A stretch of 64,000 nucleotides of DNA from Helicostylum pulchrum (GCA_025677825.1 JAIXMO010000013.1:595780-659779); one strand, 5' to 3'; numbered from the stretch's first letter, positions 47,701 through 59,639 are shown. The notes: a model not told the origin generated them from the sequence alone. Numbers and translations: made by a program.

Positions 47701-48592
47701 ATGTGTTGGAGAATCTTTAGATTCAACTGATATGGATCCTATTTGGCTTGAGTTTACTGGTGCTGCACCTTTCTCTGTTGAATTAGGCATTCGTCTTCAA
47801 TCTCAATTAAACGGAGAAGTTATCAAGCTGGATGATATTATGACAAAGAAGTATAAACTTTCTTTGCCCCAAGAATTAAAGGAATCTGGTACCTACTTTA
47901 TTAACCTTTTGAGTGTGAATGATGCCAATAACTGTGGTACATCTGTATCTCAAGGTGATGATACATCAGTCAAGATCAAGGCTTTAGAAATTGCTACGAT
48001 TGCACCTCTTGATTTCTGTGCCGATGTCTGCGTTGGAGGTAGCGTTGACTTTAGTCTCTCCGGTGTCAGCCCTTTTACTATTCAATACTTGTTTAACGGT
48101 AAAACCGAAACAACTAAATCCAAAACTTCTAAACTTTCTATGCTTGCTGATAAACCCGGTAATATTACAATTGTGTCTGTTGGAGATCAAAGAAACAAGT
48201 GTCGCTCTTTCCCTAAGGATATGTCTAGATTTATTCACGAAGTACCTTCATCTATTGTCTCTGGTGGTAAAGAAATCATTGAAAATATTCGTGAAGGAGA
48301 TATGGTTCAAGCTGTAGTTGATTTAGTTGGTACACCTCCATTTGATTTTGAGTGGCGTCGTAGTAGATTGATTTGGGATCAAAGTAATCGTCGTCATTAT
48401 AAGGGAGAAACACTTGAAAGTCATATGGTTTATAATGTAACGGAGCATCGTTATTTGATTAATACATCTGTTGAGGGTATTATTGAGGTAAGAAATTTTA
48501 TAAAATATTTATGTAGCATGTACACTAAGAAAAAACTATTATTATTTTAGGTTGTAAGCATTAAGGATAAATACTGTCAATATCCCTTTTAA
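44714..48592 (+). CDS. POM152: Nucleoporin Pom152
   Basis: Membrane-ring nucleoporin of the fungal nuclear pore. Five exons (44714-45049, 45112-45148, 45210-45327, 45406-48487, 48551-48592) give about 1204 residues (yeast: 1337). The N-terminal 115 residues hold membrane segments (AIAILVALQAWKLKDFF; AFYLIALYIAKIPWL; ICLMFIAFAFDLSVF). The remainder is a chain of Ig-like repeats in the perinuclear space, recognisable by the recurring pattern LxGxGPFxLxY (e.g. LEGTGPFHLEYNYS, LRGTGPFKLSWIHS, LTGEGPWFVTYRN, FNGLGPFFCSYKEY). A TA microsatellite fills the end of the third intron. Many Cys (KYCTGH, SICKGD, NNCGTS) recur at repeat ends. Confidence 0.95.
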
Positions 48593-48689
48593 ATAATTAT
48601 AAATGCATAATAAAAAAGATTACATAAATAAATAAAAAAAAAATCGACAATTCATTGTTCTCAGAATTTCATTATAATATATATGTACA

Positions 48690-48925
48690 TGTTTTATTTT
48701 TAACGCATATCACGTTTGGGAGGATATCTTGAGTGCAGTTCCTGCTGTGGAGGAGCATGTAAAAAGGCAGTCAGTGGTTTATCTACAATAAGTTTATTCA
48801 CAATCGGAATAGACGGACGCCTTGGAGAAGGTTGTACATTATATCTTTGTTGCTGTTGCTGTTGTTGCTGATATTACTGCTGATGCTATCTATAATGGCT
48901 ACCATGCTAGTTGCATAATATTAAT
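48690..48925 (-). pseudogene. Degenerate partial copy of the Q/H-rich gene
   Basis: Aligns with the last exon of the gene at 54351-55837. It still reads RYNVQPSPRRPSIPIVNKL, DKPLTAFLHAPPQQELHS and KRDMR with the same stop and flanking TTAAAAATAAAAC, but it is only the 3' end. The in-frame Gln codon before the poly-Q run is TAA (HQQ-stop-YQQ), and no upstream exons exist here. Confidence 0.7.
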
Positions 48926-48926
48926 T

Positions 48927-49245
48927 ACATGACTTTCTATAAACAAAAAGAAGAAACTAAATTGATTTTGTAGGGATACGAGAGTTAGGTAGCACATAAA
49001 CAACATCGGGTCTGTCCCCATATCGATCTAATCTTCGTCCCAGGTCTCGAGTTTACAAATGTTTCAATTTGAGAAGTGATTACTGTAAACGAGTAAAGAA
49101 ATTATAATAGCCAAGCAAATAATAGTGGACTTTCTTTTATCCCTGAGGTTCCTGTCGATTACGAATGCGCTACTCGACTGTCTTGATAAGGTATAGTATC
49201 TTTTAAAAGCCAGAAATAAAAAAATTTAAAGCTCATGAAAATGTA
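48927..49245 (-). repeat. Diverged copy of the 59.64-59.98 kb segment
   Basis: Shares blocks with 59640-59985, including GCACATAAACAACA, the core ATCGATCTAATCTTCGTCCC and AGGTCTCGAGTTTACAAA, and later CTGTCTTGATA and AAAAGCCAG. On the minus strand it reads LGRRLDRYGDRPDVVYVLP. It sits directly next to the Q/H-rich remnant, although the two source sequences are 5 kb apart elsewhere in the window. Confidence 0.65.
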
Positions 49246-49569
49246 CGTCCAATACCACTTGCTTTTTTTTAGTAAAGATAAAATATATATTTGGTCAAAG
49301 AGAAATCGCGTTCATATACATGTTAGCTTTGTAAAAAGGAACTTGGGCATGAAATATATAAGTCTGGACAAAAGTGCGAATCGGTTTTTTTTTATACGTG
49401 GCTATTAATGCATAGGCTGCATAAATCTTGTCATTACATGATTTTTGATAAAGTCAATAGTTTATTTATAGAGGGCGACAATTTTGTTTATTTATAATTG
49501 TGTTATTATTCAACTGTGACTAAGGTGCATAAAACGTGATAAGGTATAAAAGTAAAGTGAAAGAAACAA

Positions 49570-51809
49570 TTAAAATTTGACTGTTTTGTTAAAGGATGGT
49601 TTTTTAAACGGTAAAGCAGTTGATTTACCCCGATGAGTTCTAACATTCAACAATTTCGACTTAAGAGCAGATAATTGATCCTAATAAATTACTTTTAGAA
49701 ACTTTTTAATTCGTTTGAAAAAAAATATATTTACTTACATTCAAATAACAAATAACATTGATCGCCTGTAGTAATAACATAATGTCCTTCGCATCTCGCA
49801 AAGTACGAAACTGGGAAAGAAGATGGGAACGATACTCACCATCGTAAAGAAGATTCATCTTATATAAATAACAATCGTATCCTATTGGTGCACAATTAGT
49901 ATACTGCATTATGTTATACAGAAGTGATAAACATCAACCTTCTACAAGAAGGGCAAAGCAAGTAGGATCATTAATCCCCAAGTCAGTTTGTCGATCAATC
50001 ATGCTTTTCATTTCTCTATGCACTTTGATAAAGTCAGACTCATACTTATTACCAGAACAACCAGGCTTCTTAATTTCGCAAACGAAAAAGTCCAATTTCG
50101 CATTATGCTTGAGTTTGAGTAAAATTAATAAATCAGGTTTATAGTCTGCAAGACTAACCCTCGCCTTATCGTACCTAAAACAAGTGAGATGTCATATAAT
50201 TTTTTACAAAATAATGTTAGCGCTTACTTTGATACTTCAAATTCTCTATTCCCAGAAAAAAGGGGAAGGAGAAGAGGTAAAACAGCTTGTTCCGAAAATT
50301 GACATTCAGTCATACCATCGACATTATTCCAAGATTTTAACTCTTTATACATATTATTGATGATTAAGGAAGGTAAACCCGTTAAATTATTACTTTCGTA
50401 CTTGAAAAAATTTAAATTATGAATACTAGCAAAGTATATCTTTGCAGAAAAAAAAAAAGAAAGTCGTCAGCTGTACAATATTTATTAAAATAGTTATGAA
50501 ATAGCTTACCTGTTGTAATTTAAACAACTCAAGTGAGATAACTTGTAAATCAATAACATCAGGGATAGTAGGTTGTCGGCAATAGAAAGAGCAGTCTTCT
50601 AAATTTAAATATTCGCATAACTTGGGAGTATCAAATTCTGTGTGTCCAAAAGGAAAAATAAATGAAAGTGACCTATTTTATAAAGAAAAAAATCAACCAA
50701 AGCACCAAAGATTAACAAGTATTCACTTACAAAATACGAAGATCATTTAAAAATTTATGGTTTTGAGCTCCGATTATGTTCATATTTCTAAATTTCATCA
50801 GTTTACGTAAAATCAGGGAATCAGATTTTATAGGATTCCACATCTTTGACCTTCACCAGCAAGATAAAATAAACTACTACAGTTTGTTTCCTGGCCATCA
50901 AGGGAATCAAATGAATCATCTGGATTTAAAGAGTTAAAAATGGCCTATTTTCAAAATACGCATGTTAGTTCGAATTCTTTACAATCAAAAGGTAATATCA
51001 TTTCACCATATCATGCTCTCCGGCTAAAACCTTCATGGAAAAAGAATTTAAAGATTATTTAGTATCTGTAATTTTTACCTTTTGGTTGTTTATATTACTC
51101 ACTGGATCGATGTTATCTTCATTGTGGGTCTCTTTTTCTTCTTTTTCTTCTTTTTCTTCTTTTTCTTCTTTTTCTTTTTCTTCTTCTTCTTCTTCTTCTT
51201 TCTCTGATAATTCCTATCGGCGGTGTATATCGTTTTTTAGTTTAAAGCTAGAAAACTTGCTGTCGTATTACTTACATTTATTTTACTTTTTCTGATAGAA
51301 CAAGACTAATTATAAATTTGTTGTCATCAATTAGTTTAAGTTATTTAACATATTATAATATACGTAAAGATATAGAGGGCATGAAGTAAAAATATTTCTC
51401 GAAATATTTTACCTTTGCATTGTAAGATGCAGCTATAATATTAGATTTATATATCTCCCGTTGGCGTTCTTCTTCCAATAAACTATCTTCTAATAAACAT
51501 TCAGAAAAATAATGTTTGGTTGTATCCCTTTTTAAAAACTAATAATAAAGAATAAGTGAATATAATAATTTATATCAACTATTCAAGTATAGTATTTACC
51601 TCTTCCCAATGTCTTTAAATAATTTCAAGTTTATAGCCCATTCCTCTGCTATTATAATTTTTTCTTTTTTTTACGTTTCTTGTAGCATTATTCATGGCCT
51701 TCTTTGCAACATCACACGTCTTAATTTTGTAAGTCTTTAATACGTTGACATCATAGTAAAAAGAATCCATGTCTTTCCATAACAAATCGGTGAGAGACTT
51801 AGGAATCAT
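49570..51809 (-). CDS. PD-(D/E)XK nuclease-like protein of an uncharacterised family
   Basis: Multi-exon minus-strand gene; the 3' exons are clear and the 5' ones tentative. Supported reading: IKSDSLILRKLMKFRNMNII (about 50850), FPFGHTEFDTPKLCEYLNLE, LPSLIINNMYKELKSWNNVD, FSEQAVLPLLLPLFSGNREF, then the motif YKPDLLILL...LDFFVCEIKKPG, which has the PD..(D/E)xK spacing of this nuclease fold (KPD and EIK), followed by LLVEGYDCYLYKMNLLYDGE and a basic end stopping at 49570. The intron before GYDCY has a TACTAAT branch site. The 5' part includes MIPKSLTDLLWKDMDSFYYD and a Glu/Lys repeat at 51120-51210, but one frame break near 51650 and one near 50860 could not be bridged, so the gene may be partly decayed. 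Confidence 0.5.
51120..51210 (-). repeat. Glu/Lys-coding trinucleotide-rich repeat
   Basis: On the minus strand GAA/AAA-rich units encode runs of Glu and Lys within an exon of the nuclease-like gene; on the plus strand it appears as a TTC/TTTTTC repeat. Slippage-prone. Confidence 0.6.
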
Positions 51810-52789
51810 TTTAAGCAACAAAATGTCATAAAGAAAAAACTATTTTGGCGACGACTTTGCATATATATTCTTCCCAATCACGTGACGTCGTTTATCTTAT
51901 TTAAAAACGCCTATTCCGCAAGAATATGTTTATTTTATTTTTTACATTCCCATAACAACTGTTGATAACAATCTTGAAAAGTAAAATAATGCTCTAATGA
52001 TATGGTATGAGCACCTATTGAAGGATTAGAAGTTAGAATTTTACAGCTCATTTTGTTAATTTAGGCTTTGTTGCTACGTGGATTTAATTTCGAAGTAGAA
52101 GATTGCTGAGGCTAAGGACTTTCATTGTTAGAGGTAAGATATCTATGTCACAAAGGCAACTTGATGCGGCTCGATGAAGTATACTGACCCATTTAACATA
52201 CGAAAAATATTTCGTGTGTAATCTGTCAAATCCAAGGATTAATTCCGAATATTTCGTCGTCTTTGATTTTTACAGGCGGGAGTTAATCTAGAGTACAGCC
52301 TCGCTTATTCCTTCTTGGGTCTACATCAATGACAATAACGTTGTTGTATGTGAAGATGGAACTTTTTGGTGCTGTTGGAAAGGCTGCAATATTCTAGGAT
52401 ATCATTTCTCAACACCATCTTCGGGCTTGTTTCTCAAGGATGGATTATGTAGCCTAATTTTCATTCTTGGGGGGTAGTTGTACTCTAGCACTTAAAAAAT
52501 ATTTATTCTTTAAACCAATTGGCAAAATTTGGTTAATTGCCTAGTCATAGTTCACTTGTTTCACTTTTATCGCATTCTTTGTGAAGTTAATAAAATGTAG
52601 CTGGCTTTATATATGGAAAATAAATACTGGATACCATAATAAATTCCCTCCTCATGTTAATAAACTATTTCTTAAATAATGTTTAATTCTTATCGACAAT
52701 ATTGTTTTGTTGTAAGGAATTGATAATAGATATAAAATAGAACAGCATAATGACTTGTTGGCTTCTGTCCTTAAACTAATCAACGTCCT
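51810..52789. other. Intergenic region between divergent family members
   Basis: About 1 kb. No exon chain is supported; it separates the minus-strand nuclease-like gene from the plus-strand broken relative and presumably contained their promoters. Confidence 0.4.
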
Positions 52790-54174
52790 TTAGGCTAAAA
52801 GTGAAGGTGAAATAGAAAGCTTTGTATTGTTGAGATGGATCAAGAGACAAGGCGTACTTGAGTCTATATTAAAGGATGCGAATGATCGAACAACAGGCAA
52901 GTTCAAGAAAATCAATAAACAGTGATTTAATGTCAAAGGCAGGCTCAAGACAGACGAGTATAGATAAAAACTACTTACTAACAGCTGAAGAAAAGGAGAA
53001 GTGCAGAATGATGTACGAATCATTGGATGTTTCAAATTTGTGGACTTTATCAACTGGAAAGAATGTCGAAAAACAAATGGCATTATTTATCTCAGGTTGT
53101 AATTATGAGCATCCAGCTCACTTGTTGATTCTTGACGTATCTGACAGTACTTGGACGGATTACTTCACCACAGAAGAAATCGAAGAGATAACAAGCACAA
53201 ATCGAACCGCTTTACCATCAATACCTAAAGACCTTGGCAGTTATATCAACTCGCTTGATAAAAAAGTTCGATGAGACGCTATATCTGTATTACCAAGCTC
53301 GTAGTAATGTATTCCATCCCTTCGAAGAAAAAGACAAAAAATGGGTACAAAACATATGTTCTTCAGCTGCGGATCTGTACTTGTATAATGTACTTGATAA
53401 TTACAACTCTCTTAAAACCAGAGTAAAAAATCGTGTTTGGGGCTTCCTCTATACCCTCTTCTATGGATTGAGCATGAAGTCTGAGAGCGGGGAGAAGAAT
53501 AGCGTGGCGTCCGCTGCCAGAAGAAACAATTAGAGAAGACTGGAAGGACATGATTCCAGAAGAAGAAGAAAACATGGGAAATAAGATGGACGTGCTCTTC
53601 TCTTGCGATGACTGTGATCTTGGATGCACAGAAGTAGGCAAAAATTCTGTCGGTGACGACGACGACACATACCTTGGAGATGGGCTGCTGAAGCTTCCCA
53701 AGTCACTGAAAGATATACTTCTATATAGCTGCAAAGGTCAGTCCAACCAAGTTAAAAATTGAATCCTTTGGCGGCTCCCTACTTCCATGGCCGCACTGTC
53801 CTGCTTGTCTGGATGAAGTAACTACTTTTTGTGGAGTCTGATGGGCGCGTATTCTGGCACCTTAAGTTTGTCCTGTATCACCTATTGAACTGGTGGATGA
53901 TATTAGCCAGAAGTTCAAGCAAGTAAACATTCATCACTTTATCTCGGCTGTTTTTCTGGTAATATCTTTAAGAAGTAACGACCTGGAGGGTGTCCTGTGC
54001 TGCCCCGGACATGACACCCGAATGTATGATGAAGGCAACAATAAAAGTGATCAAAAATCGACCGAAAAAAAAGCTTCTGATTGTTCTTTTTCTTTACCAA
54101 CACCACCTGCCGTTCCGCCCTGTTTTAACAGGTCCGATGTTAAAACGCCACAGAAAAGAAAAATGGTAGACTGA
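52790..54174 (+). pseudogene. Frameshifted relative of the nuclease-like family
   Basis: A coding stretch that shifts frame at least twice. It reads SEGEIESFVLLRWIKRQGVL, then SLDVSNLWTLSTGKNVEKQM, HPAHLLILDVSDSTWTDYF and LPSIPKDLGSYINSLDK in one frame. At an A6 run near 53265 it must lose one base to continue as KFDETLYLYYQARSNVFHPF. It shifts again near 53500 to reach AWRPLPEETIREDWKDM and GNKMDVLFSCDDCDLGCTEV, whose D..ExGK arrangement is comparable with the nuclease motif at 50 kb. A last frame (53893-54174) ends RSDVKTPQKRKMVD. I recall similar abundant unknown proteins in mucoralean genomes; this is memory, not a search. Confidence 0.6.
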
Positions 54175-54235
54175 ACACAACACAACACATACACACACAC
54201 ATATAACACACATACACACACATAATACAATAGTA
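54175..54235. repeat. CA-rich microsatellite
   Basis: An ACACA/CATACACA tract directly after the broken relative; reading frames through it are low-complexity artefacts. Confidence 0.8.
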
Positions 54236-54350
54236 CAAATTGCGAAATAATAGTTATTAAAAATATACAAATAAAAGTAGTTATACAATCAAATTCTGAG
54301 AAAAATGAATTGTAATAATAATATATAATATGTACATAATAGTTTTATTT

Positions 54351-55559
54351 TTAACGCGTATCACGTTTGGGAGGATATCTGAAGTGCATTTCCTGTTGTG
54401 GAGAAGCATGTAGGAAGGCAGTCAGTGGTTTATCTACAATAAGTTTATTCACGATTGGAATAGACGGACGCCTTGGAGAAGGTTGTACATTATATCTTTG
54501 CTGCTGTTGTATGTTTTGCTGTTGTTGTTTTTGCTGTTGTATGCTGTGCTGTTGTTGTTGTTGTTGTTGTTGTTGTTGTCGCTGATATTGGTAAGCATGA
54601 GGCGGTGATAATGTAGGAGTCGGATGTACTCCTTGCTTCTATAAACAAATGGGAATAAAATTAAAGCAAAACCCCCCTGTTTTATTATTAGTATTTACCA
54701 TTCTTTTACGTGCAATATCTGTATAAGTCATGTAACTGATATATGCTTGAAGTGCATTACGACGGATTTTAGGATTTCGTTTCTATTATATGCATTAAGT
54801 TTATAGATTATGTTACTTATTTTATTTTATGTAAGTACCATATTGATATATTGTCTTGAGAATTCATGGTGATTTTGCGGCAATTGTTGTTGTTGTTGTT
54901 TGGACTAGTTGAAAATAACTTTTTAACAAAAAAAAAAAAAAAAAAACGTTTTTTTACATATATTCTTGTACGTTACGACAATAATAGTAGCTGGCTTTTT
55001 ATCACCATAGTGATAAGGATGGTATCTGTGATTATTACCATGTTGGTTACCATGTTGGCTACAAAAACGGTTAAGAAAAAAAAAGGGAAAAAATCACGTA
55101 AGTAATTACATGTTTTAGGTATGCATAATATTAATTACCTTTTTCCATATGCATGTGGTTGTTGTTGTTGTTGTTGTTGTTGTTGTTGATGATGATGCGG
55201 TTGTTTATGTTGTAATTTCTGTTGATTTTGCTGCTGATACTTTTGATGATGCATATGTCCAAAGTATCCTTCACCTGATATGGTTTGCATACGTTCTGAT
55301 TTTAATTATAATAAAAAAGTACTTTTTTAGTGCATGATGTTATTTTGTTTGCGTGTGTGTATTTTTTACCATCTACAATTACATCGGGTTTATAGGGTAT
55401 TAAATCGTTGGGAGGGGTAGAAGGTACTGTGATAAATTAAATTAAATGAAAAACCATGCAAAAAAAAAAACAATTACGCCAACTTACAATGTCGTTTATC
55501 ATGTGGTTCAAACGTATGCTAAAATAAGATAAAAATGTTATCAAGGCTATTATCGACTA

Positions 55560-55597
<38 letters not shown>

Positions 55598-55837
55598 GTG
55601 TTCTGATTCTATATTCATATAATAATAATGTTTAATATAATAAAAATGGTTACTTGCTTTTTTTAAAAAAAAAAAAAAAAACGTTTTACCGAGTAAATTA
55701 TGGATCGACATGGTTTTTGGTTTATGGTTGGCCAGTGCAACTAAAATTGAACCAGCTTCTACTTCGTCTTGATTAATTTGTTGATTATGATAGGATCTGT
55801 GGTGGTTCCTGTTTGGGTGAAATCCTGGAGTCGTCAT
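54351..55837 (-). CDS. Gln/His-rich protein of unknown function
   Basis: Nine exons (55837-55690, 55608-55595, 55518-55488, 55426-55370, 55295-55139, 55058-54977, 54904-54839, 54782-54699, 54638-54351) keep phase and give 308 residues. The N-terminal block QDEVEAGSILVALANHK with MSIHNLLG is the most conserved-looking part. Two long Gln/His runs follow (HHHQQQQQ.. near residue 120 and Q10 near residue 220), separated by NPKIRRNALQAYISYMTYTD. The C-terminus is RYNVQPSPRRPSIPIVNKL and DKPLTAFLHA, with basic RYPPKRDTR at the end. The composition is that of a transcriptional or RNA-related regulator, but no domain is recognised. A 14-nt exon lies between two poly-T introns. The 3' exon was copied to 48.7 kb. 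Confidence 0.7.
54491..54578 (-). repeat. CAG/CAA repeat coding poly-Gln
   Basis: Interrupted CAA/CAG run within the last exon; its copy at 48.85 kb is shorter and carries a stop. Confidence 0.75.
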
Positions 55838-56808
55838 TTTTTTATACAAAAGAGTAAAAAGAAGAAGAAAAAAAAAGGGAAAAAAAAGGGAAAAAAAAGA
55901 GAAAAAAAGAGAAAAAGAAAGAAAAAAAGAAAGAAAAAAAAACAGGCTATTATAAAGCAAAAAGTATACTGCATGTGTTACTATGGCAAAACTCTGTGTG
56001 TAAAGTAACAACAACAAATATATCATCACATGGTGATTATTATAATTGATAATCAAAAGCAATAAGGAGGTTATTTTTTTCCTTGATCTCAGATTAAAAA
56101 AAAGAAGGAATAGTTTCACAAATTATATACCCATCTACACCAAATAATGTATGTCATTACATTATCACAGTACATATTACATATCAAGTAATATTCGCAT
56201 TATTTCATGTGTAAAAGTCCGTGCGTACATAAACTCTTGGTTTGTGGGAATAAAAATGGTATCCCGAACTGTTACACGTCGGAATACCCATCCTGTATTA
56301 CAACATCAATCACATACTCTGTGACCTGCAATCCTAACCAGTGTAACATCATGTGAATCTACAGTACAAAGTAACAGAACTGACTGTCAAATCTACTATG
56401 CCTTGATGAACTAAAGTATTCGTGTTCCTACGGTAACAAAAACGCTGCACAATCAGATCGAATCGAAAAAGAACATGTCACGATGGAAACTCAAAAAATA
56501 GTAGTCAACTCCGAGACTTGATTATAATCCTCACGGTACTTCTTTTTAATAAAAAGACGAAATAAGGGCCCTCTTAATAATAAGTGTTTGCGCCGTGTGA
56601 CAACTATAGGTCATATTACCATTTGCCAAACAGAGCAAAAAACAATTGTTTTCCTTATTACATGATTTGTCAGTTACACATCAAATAATCAAATAGTGTA
56701 AGGTGTCACACACAATTAAGTACCATGCACTCCACTCCGCCTACGAACCAAAGTAAGTAGTATTTTTTTTTTCTTCCTGAAAGAAAATATATAGTAGTTT
56801 ATTGTATT
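55838..56808. other. Intergenic region with a purine tract
   Basis: The first 100 bases on the plus strand (55848-55940) are almost pure A/G, that is, a long pyrimidine leader in front of the Q/H-rich gene. The rest is unremarkable AT-rich DNA down to the end of the exchanger gene. Confidence 0.45.
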
Positions 56809-58639
56809 TAAACAACGGGGTGATAGAAGAAAGCCATAGCGACAATGGTATAAACAGCCTATTGGATATATTAGTTTTTTTTTTACACGAAATAAACAAA
56901 ATAAAAAACTTACCAAAAGTAAAGCACCTTCGAGCCAGTTAGATTTACCATCAGCAATAAGGTAGTTAACAATCATGACAGAAGCGAATAAAACGACAGT
57001 CTCGAAAACTTCAAAGAAGAAGGTCATTTGAACATCGATAAACCAACCAGTCAAGACGAGGATAGGGCAGACTAAAAGACCGATTTGAAGAGAAGAAGAG
57101 ATGGCAATACCAATACACAAGTTCATCTTGTTCTTCATAGCAAAAGTAACAGAACTTACATGTTCGGCAGCGTTACCTATTAAGTAAGTAAAAAGAGAAA
57201 AGCGTTAAATATTTATTTTTCCGCTGCTGGAAATAAATACATATAAGCACTTACCAACAAGAGGGAGGATAATAAGACCAACAAAGGTTTGGTTCAATCC
57301 CCAAGTATCAACAACACCTTCAATACTATATACACACATATATATTTATATTAGTACTAAAAAACAAAGTAATCTATTAAAGCATATACTACTTACGCGC
57401 CAACTAGGTGTTCAGCGTGAAGGGCAATAAGACAGGCAATAAGCAATAAACTATATCAGTCGAAAATGAGTTAGATAAAAATAAGTTGCATGTAACAAAT
57501 AATTTTTTTTTTTTACCTTCCAACAGAAACCATAACGGTAGTTGTAGGCTTCTCTTCCTCATCAGCCTCATCTTCAAACTATAATATAAGAGTAAATCGG
57601 TTAATATTACAGCCACATTAAGCAGCAAGTAAAAAAAAAATCTTTCTTACCAAAGCAGTGTGGGTCTTGAGTTGGAAAACCAAATATAAACCGTAGACAA
57701 TCAATAAAATAATGGCAGTACCGTGAGAGAGGTTGATAATACCACTATCAATTTCCTTGGTTGCAGCAGCACTAGCACTGAAAGCAGCAGGGATAAGCAA
57801 AGAAAGAGTAGTTAATGCCAAGAGAGAGGTGTTGGTTTGTGCAGCTAGTATATAAATGTATAAAATTAGTACCTCCTGTGTCACATCTATATATGAACAT
57901 GTGTTTTTTTTTCTTTTTTTTTTACCAGTAGCATTGAAAGATTGTTCAGAACGACCGATACCACCGAGTAAGAAACAACAACCGAGTACCTAAAAGAATA
58001 AAAAGTGAGTGCGAGTTCTTCTCCAATAATTGTAATATGGGGGTTTTAAAACGTACAAGTAAAATATTAGATAAAATAGAACCCAAAATAGAAGCTAATA
58101 AAAGTAAATAGTAAAATGATTAAGTAAAATACTCGTCTAAAAAGAGTTAACAAGTATATATTTACCTTGAACAACACGAACCATACCTTGCTTTAAAGCA
58201 ATCAAAGCAAGGATAAGTTCAACAGCATTACCAAAAGTAGCATTTAAAAGCTATATATATATACAAGTAAGTTAGTGCCGATACTGATATATTAACATTA
58301 ACTTTTTTATACTTTACAGAACCGATAACGGAACCACATCTTAAAGCAATTTCCTCAGTAGCTAAATAATATAAAAAGAGTCGTTGAATAAACAATATTA
58401 ACAAGGTTATTATTCTATATATAGTTACCGAAACCGAGAAGCTTGGCAAGGGGAATAATGGCAATAAAGTTTAAAGAAAAGACAACAGTATCACTAGCAT
58501 TAGAACATAATAAAGCAATAGGAACAAAGACAAGAAGCCAGTTGATATAAGAAGACTTTATAACAGCCATACAAGAAGATCTAAAAGTTACTTCATCTTC
58601 TGCTTGATGCTGAGGGAGTAAATGTTCACGTTCACTCAT
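56809..58639 (-). CDS. VCX1: Vacuolar-type Ca2+/H+ exchanger (CAX/VCX1)
   Basis: Moves Ca2+ into the vacuole in exchange for protons. About eleven short exons join to roughly 380 residues (yeast Vcx1: 411). The start is [16 protein letters not shown]. Both CAX signature repeats are present: [20 protein letters not shown] in the first half and [20 protein letters not shown] in the second, each with the G-N-A-x-E core. Between them lies the acidic loop [14 protein letters not shown] that divides the two halves in this family. Hydrophobic segments such as [35 protein letters not shown] and [17 protein letters not shown] account for about 11 spans. The end is [16 protein letters not shown]. Introns cut near the signature motifs. 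Confidence 0.93.
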
Positions 58640-59639
58640 TTTTTTTTTTTTTTTGATATGTGTAAAGATGAAAAGAAGGTAAAAAAAAAATGAGGCAAGT
58701 TTAATTTGGTCTTGGCTGTATATTTTAAGCTGTTTCACAGAAAATTGGGCGCGGTTATACAAATATATTCGATCAACCAGTAATATTTAGTGAGGCGTAT
58801 TGAAGCAAAACAAAAAAAAAGATCTTCAAATTGTTCCTTCCCAACATTCTGAATCTAGGAATTCTCAATACACACACTATTATAAGTTTTAATATACTCA
58901 GCACCTGCTTAAACCTTGTAATGTAATATTATATGACAAGTGAAATAAATACAAATATTTTTGCCTTGATTAAATAAAATATATATATATATATATATAT
59001 CATCAAATATAAAGAGAAATATTTTTTATTTTTTTTATTTCCTTTTATATACTTGTATGTTGTGCGTCTCCTCCCGTTTGCCAAGTAATAATTTATCCTC
59101 ATCTCGTGAAATACAGGAAGTTGTTTCCCTGCTCTCCCTCAAGGATTTGTATTACTATATATCTTGTATACAATAACTTTTTTCGCTGATCTCTTTCGGC
59201 ATAGTGAACTGAATTTGGCATTTATGGCTTTAGAAAACAAAAAGGAAAGTATGTCCTAAGCAGAGTTTAATGGGAATTTGACGTGACACGAACTTTTTTT
59301 TTCTTTGCAGATACAAAAAAAGATTTCATAAGAATTACAGCAATTTTATTATCATATATTACTGTTGTAAAGGAAAAAAAAAAAGGGGGGGGGGAGCGTA
59401 ATAATCAAGAAAAATAAAGGTTTAAATAGTAAACCCTCTCCTTTCTTTTATATTGAAAATGTCAGTTACATCCTTGCATGGTGTCACCATTGAACCATGT
59501 ACCTACAAAAATGACACAGCAAAACTTGGTTAAAGCCCAGATAAATAAGGTTCGGGTATACTTTTTTTATACAAACAAAAAGATTACATTTATTCAAGTG
59601 ACATTACTGCCCGTAATATAAACAAAATGATTTTAATCT

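Noticed and set aside
47276..48238. Minus-strand frames of 60-85 codons opposite POM152
   Set aside because: They lie wholly inside the long POM152 exon, have unlikely composition and are shadows of its codon pattern.
51035..51295. Plus-strand Ser/Phe-rich frame
   Set aside because: It is the reverse strand of a Glu/Lys-coding repeat; the minus strand gives the plausible protein.
54094..54288. Cys/Val-rich minus-strand frame
   Set aside because: Produced by the CA microsatellite.
59459..59533. Short plus-strand frame starting MSVTSLHGVTIEPCTYKND
   Set aside because: Only 24 codons, with no second exon or homology that I could see.
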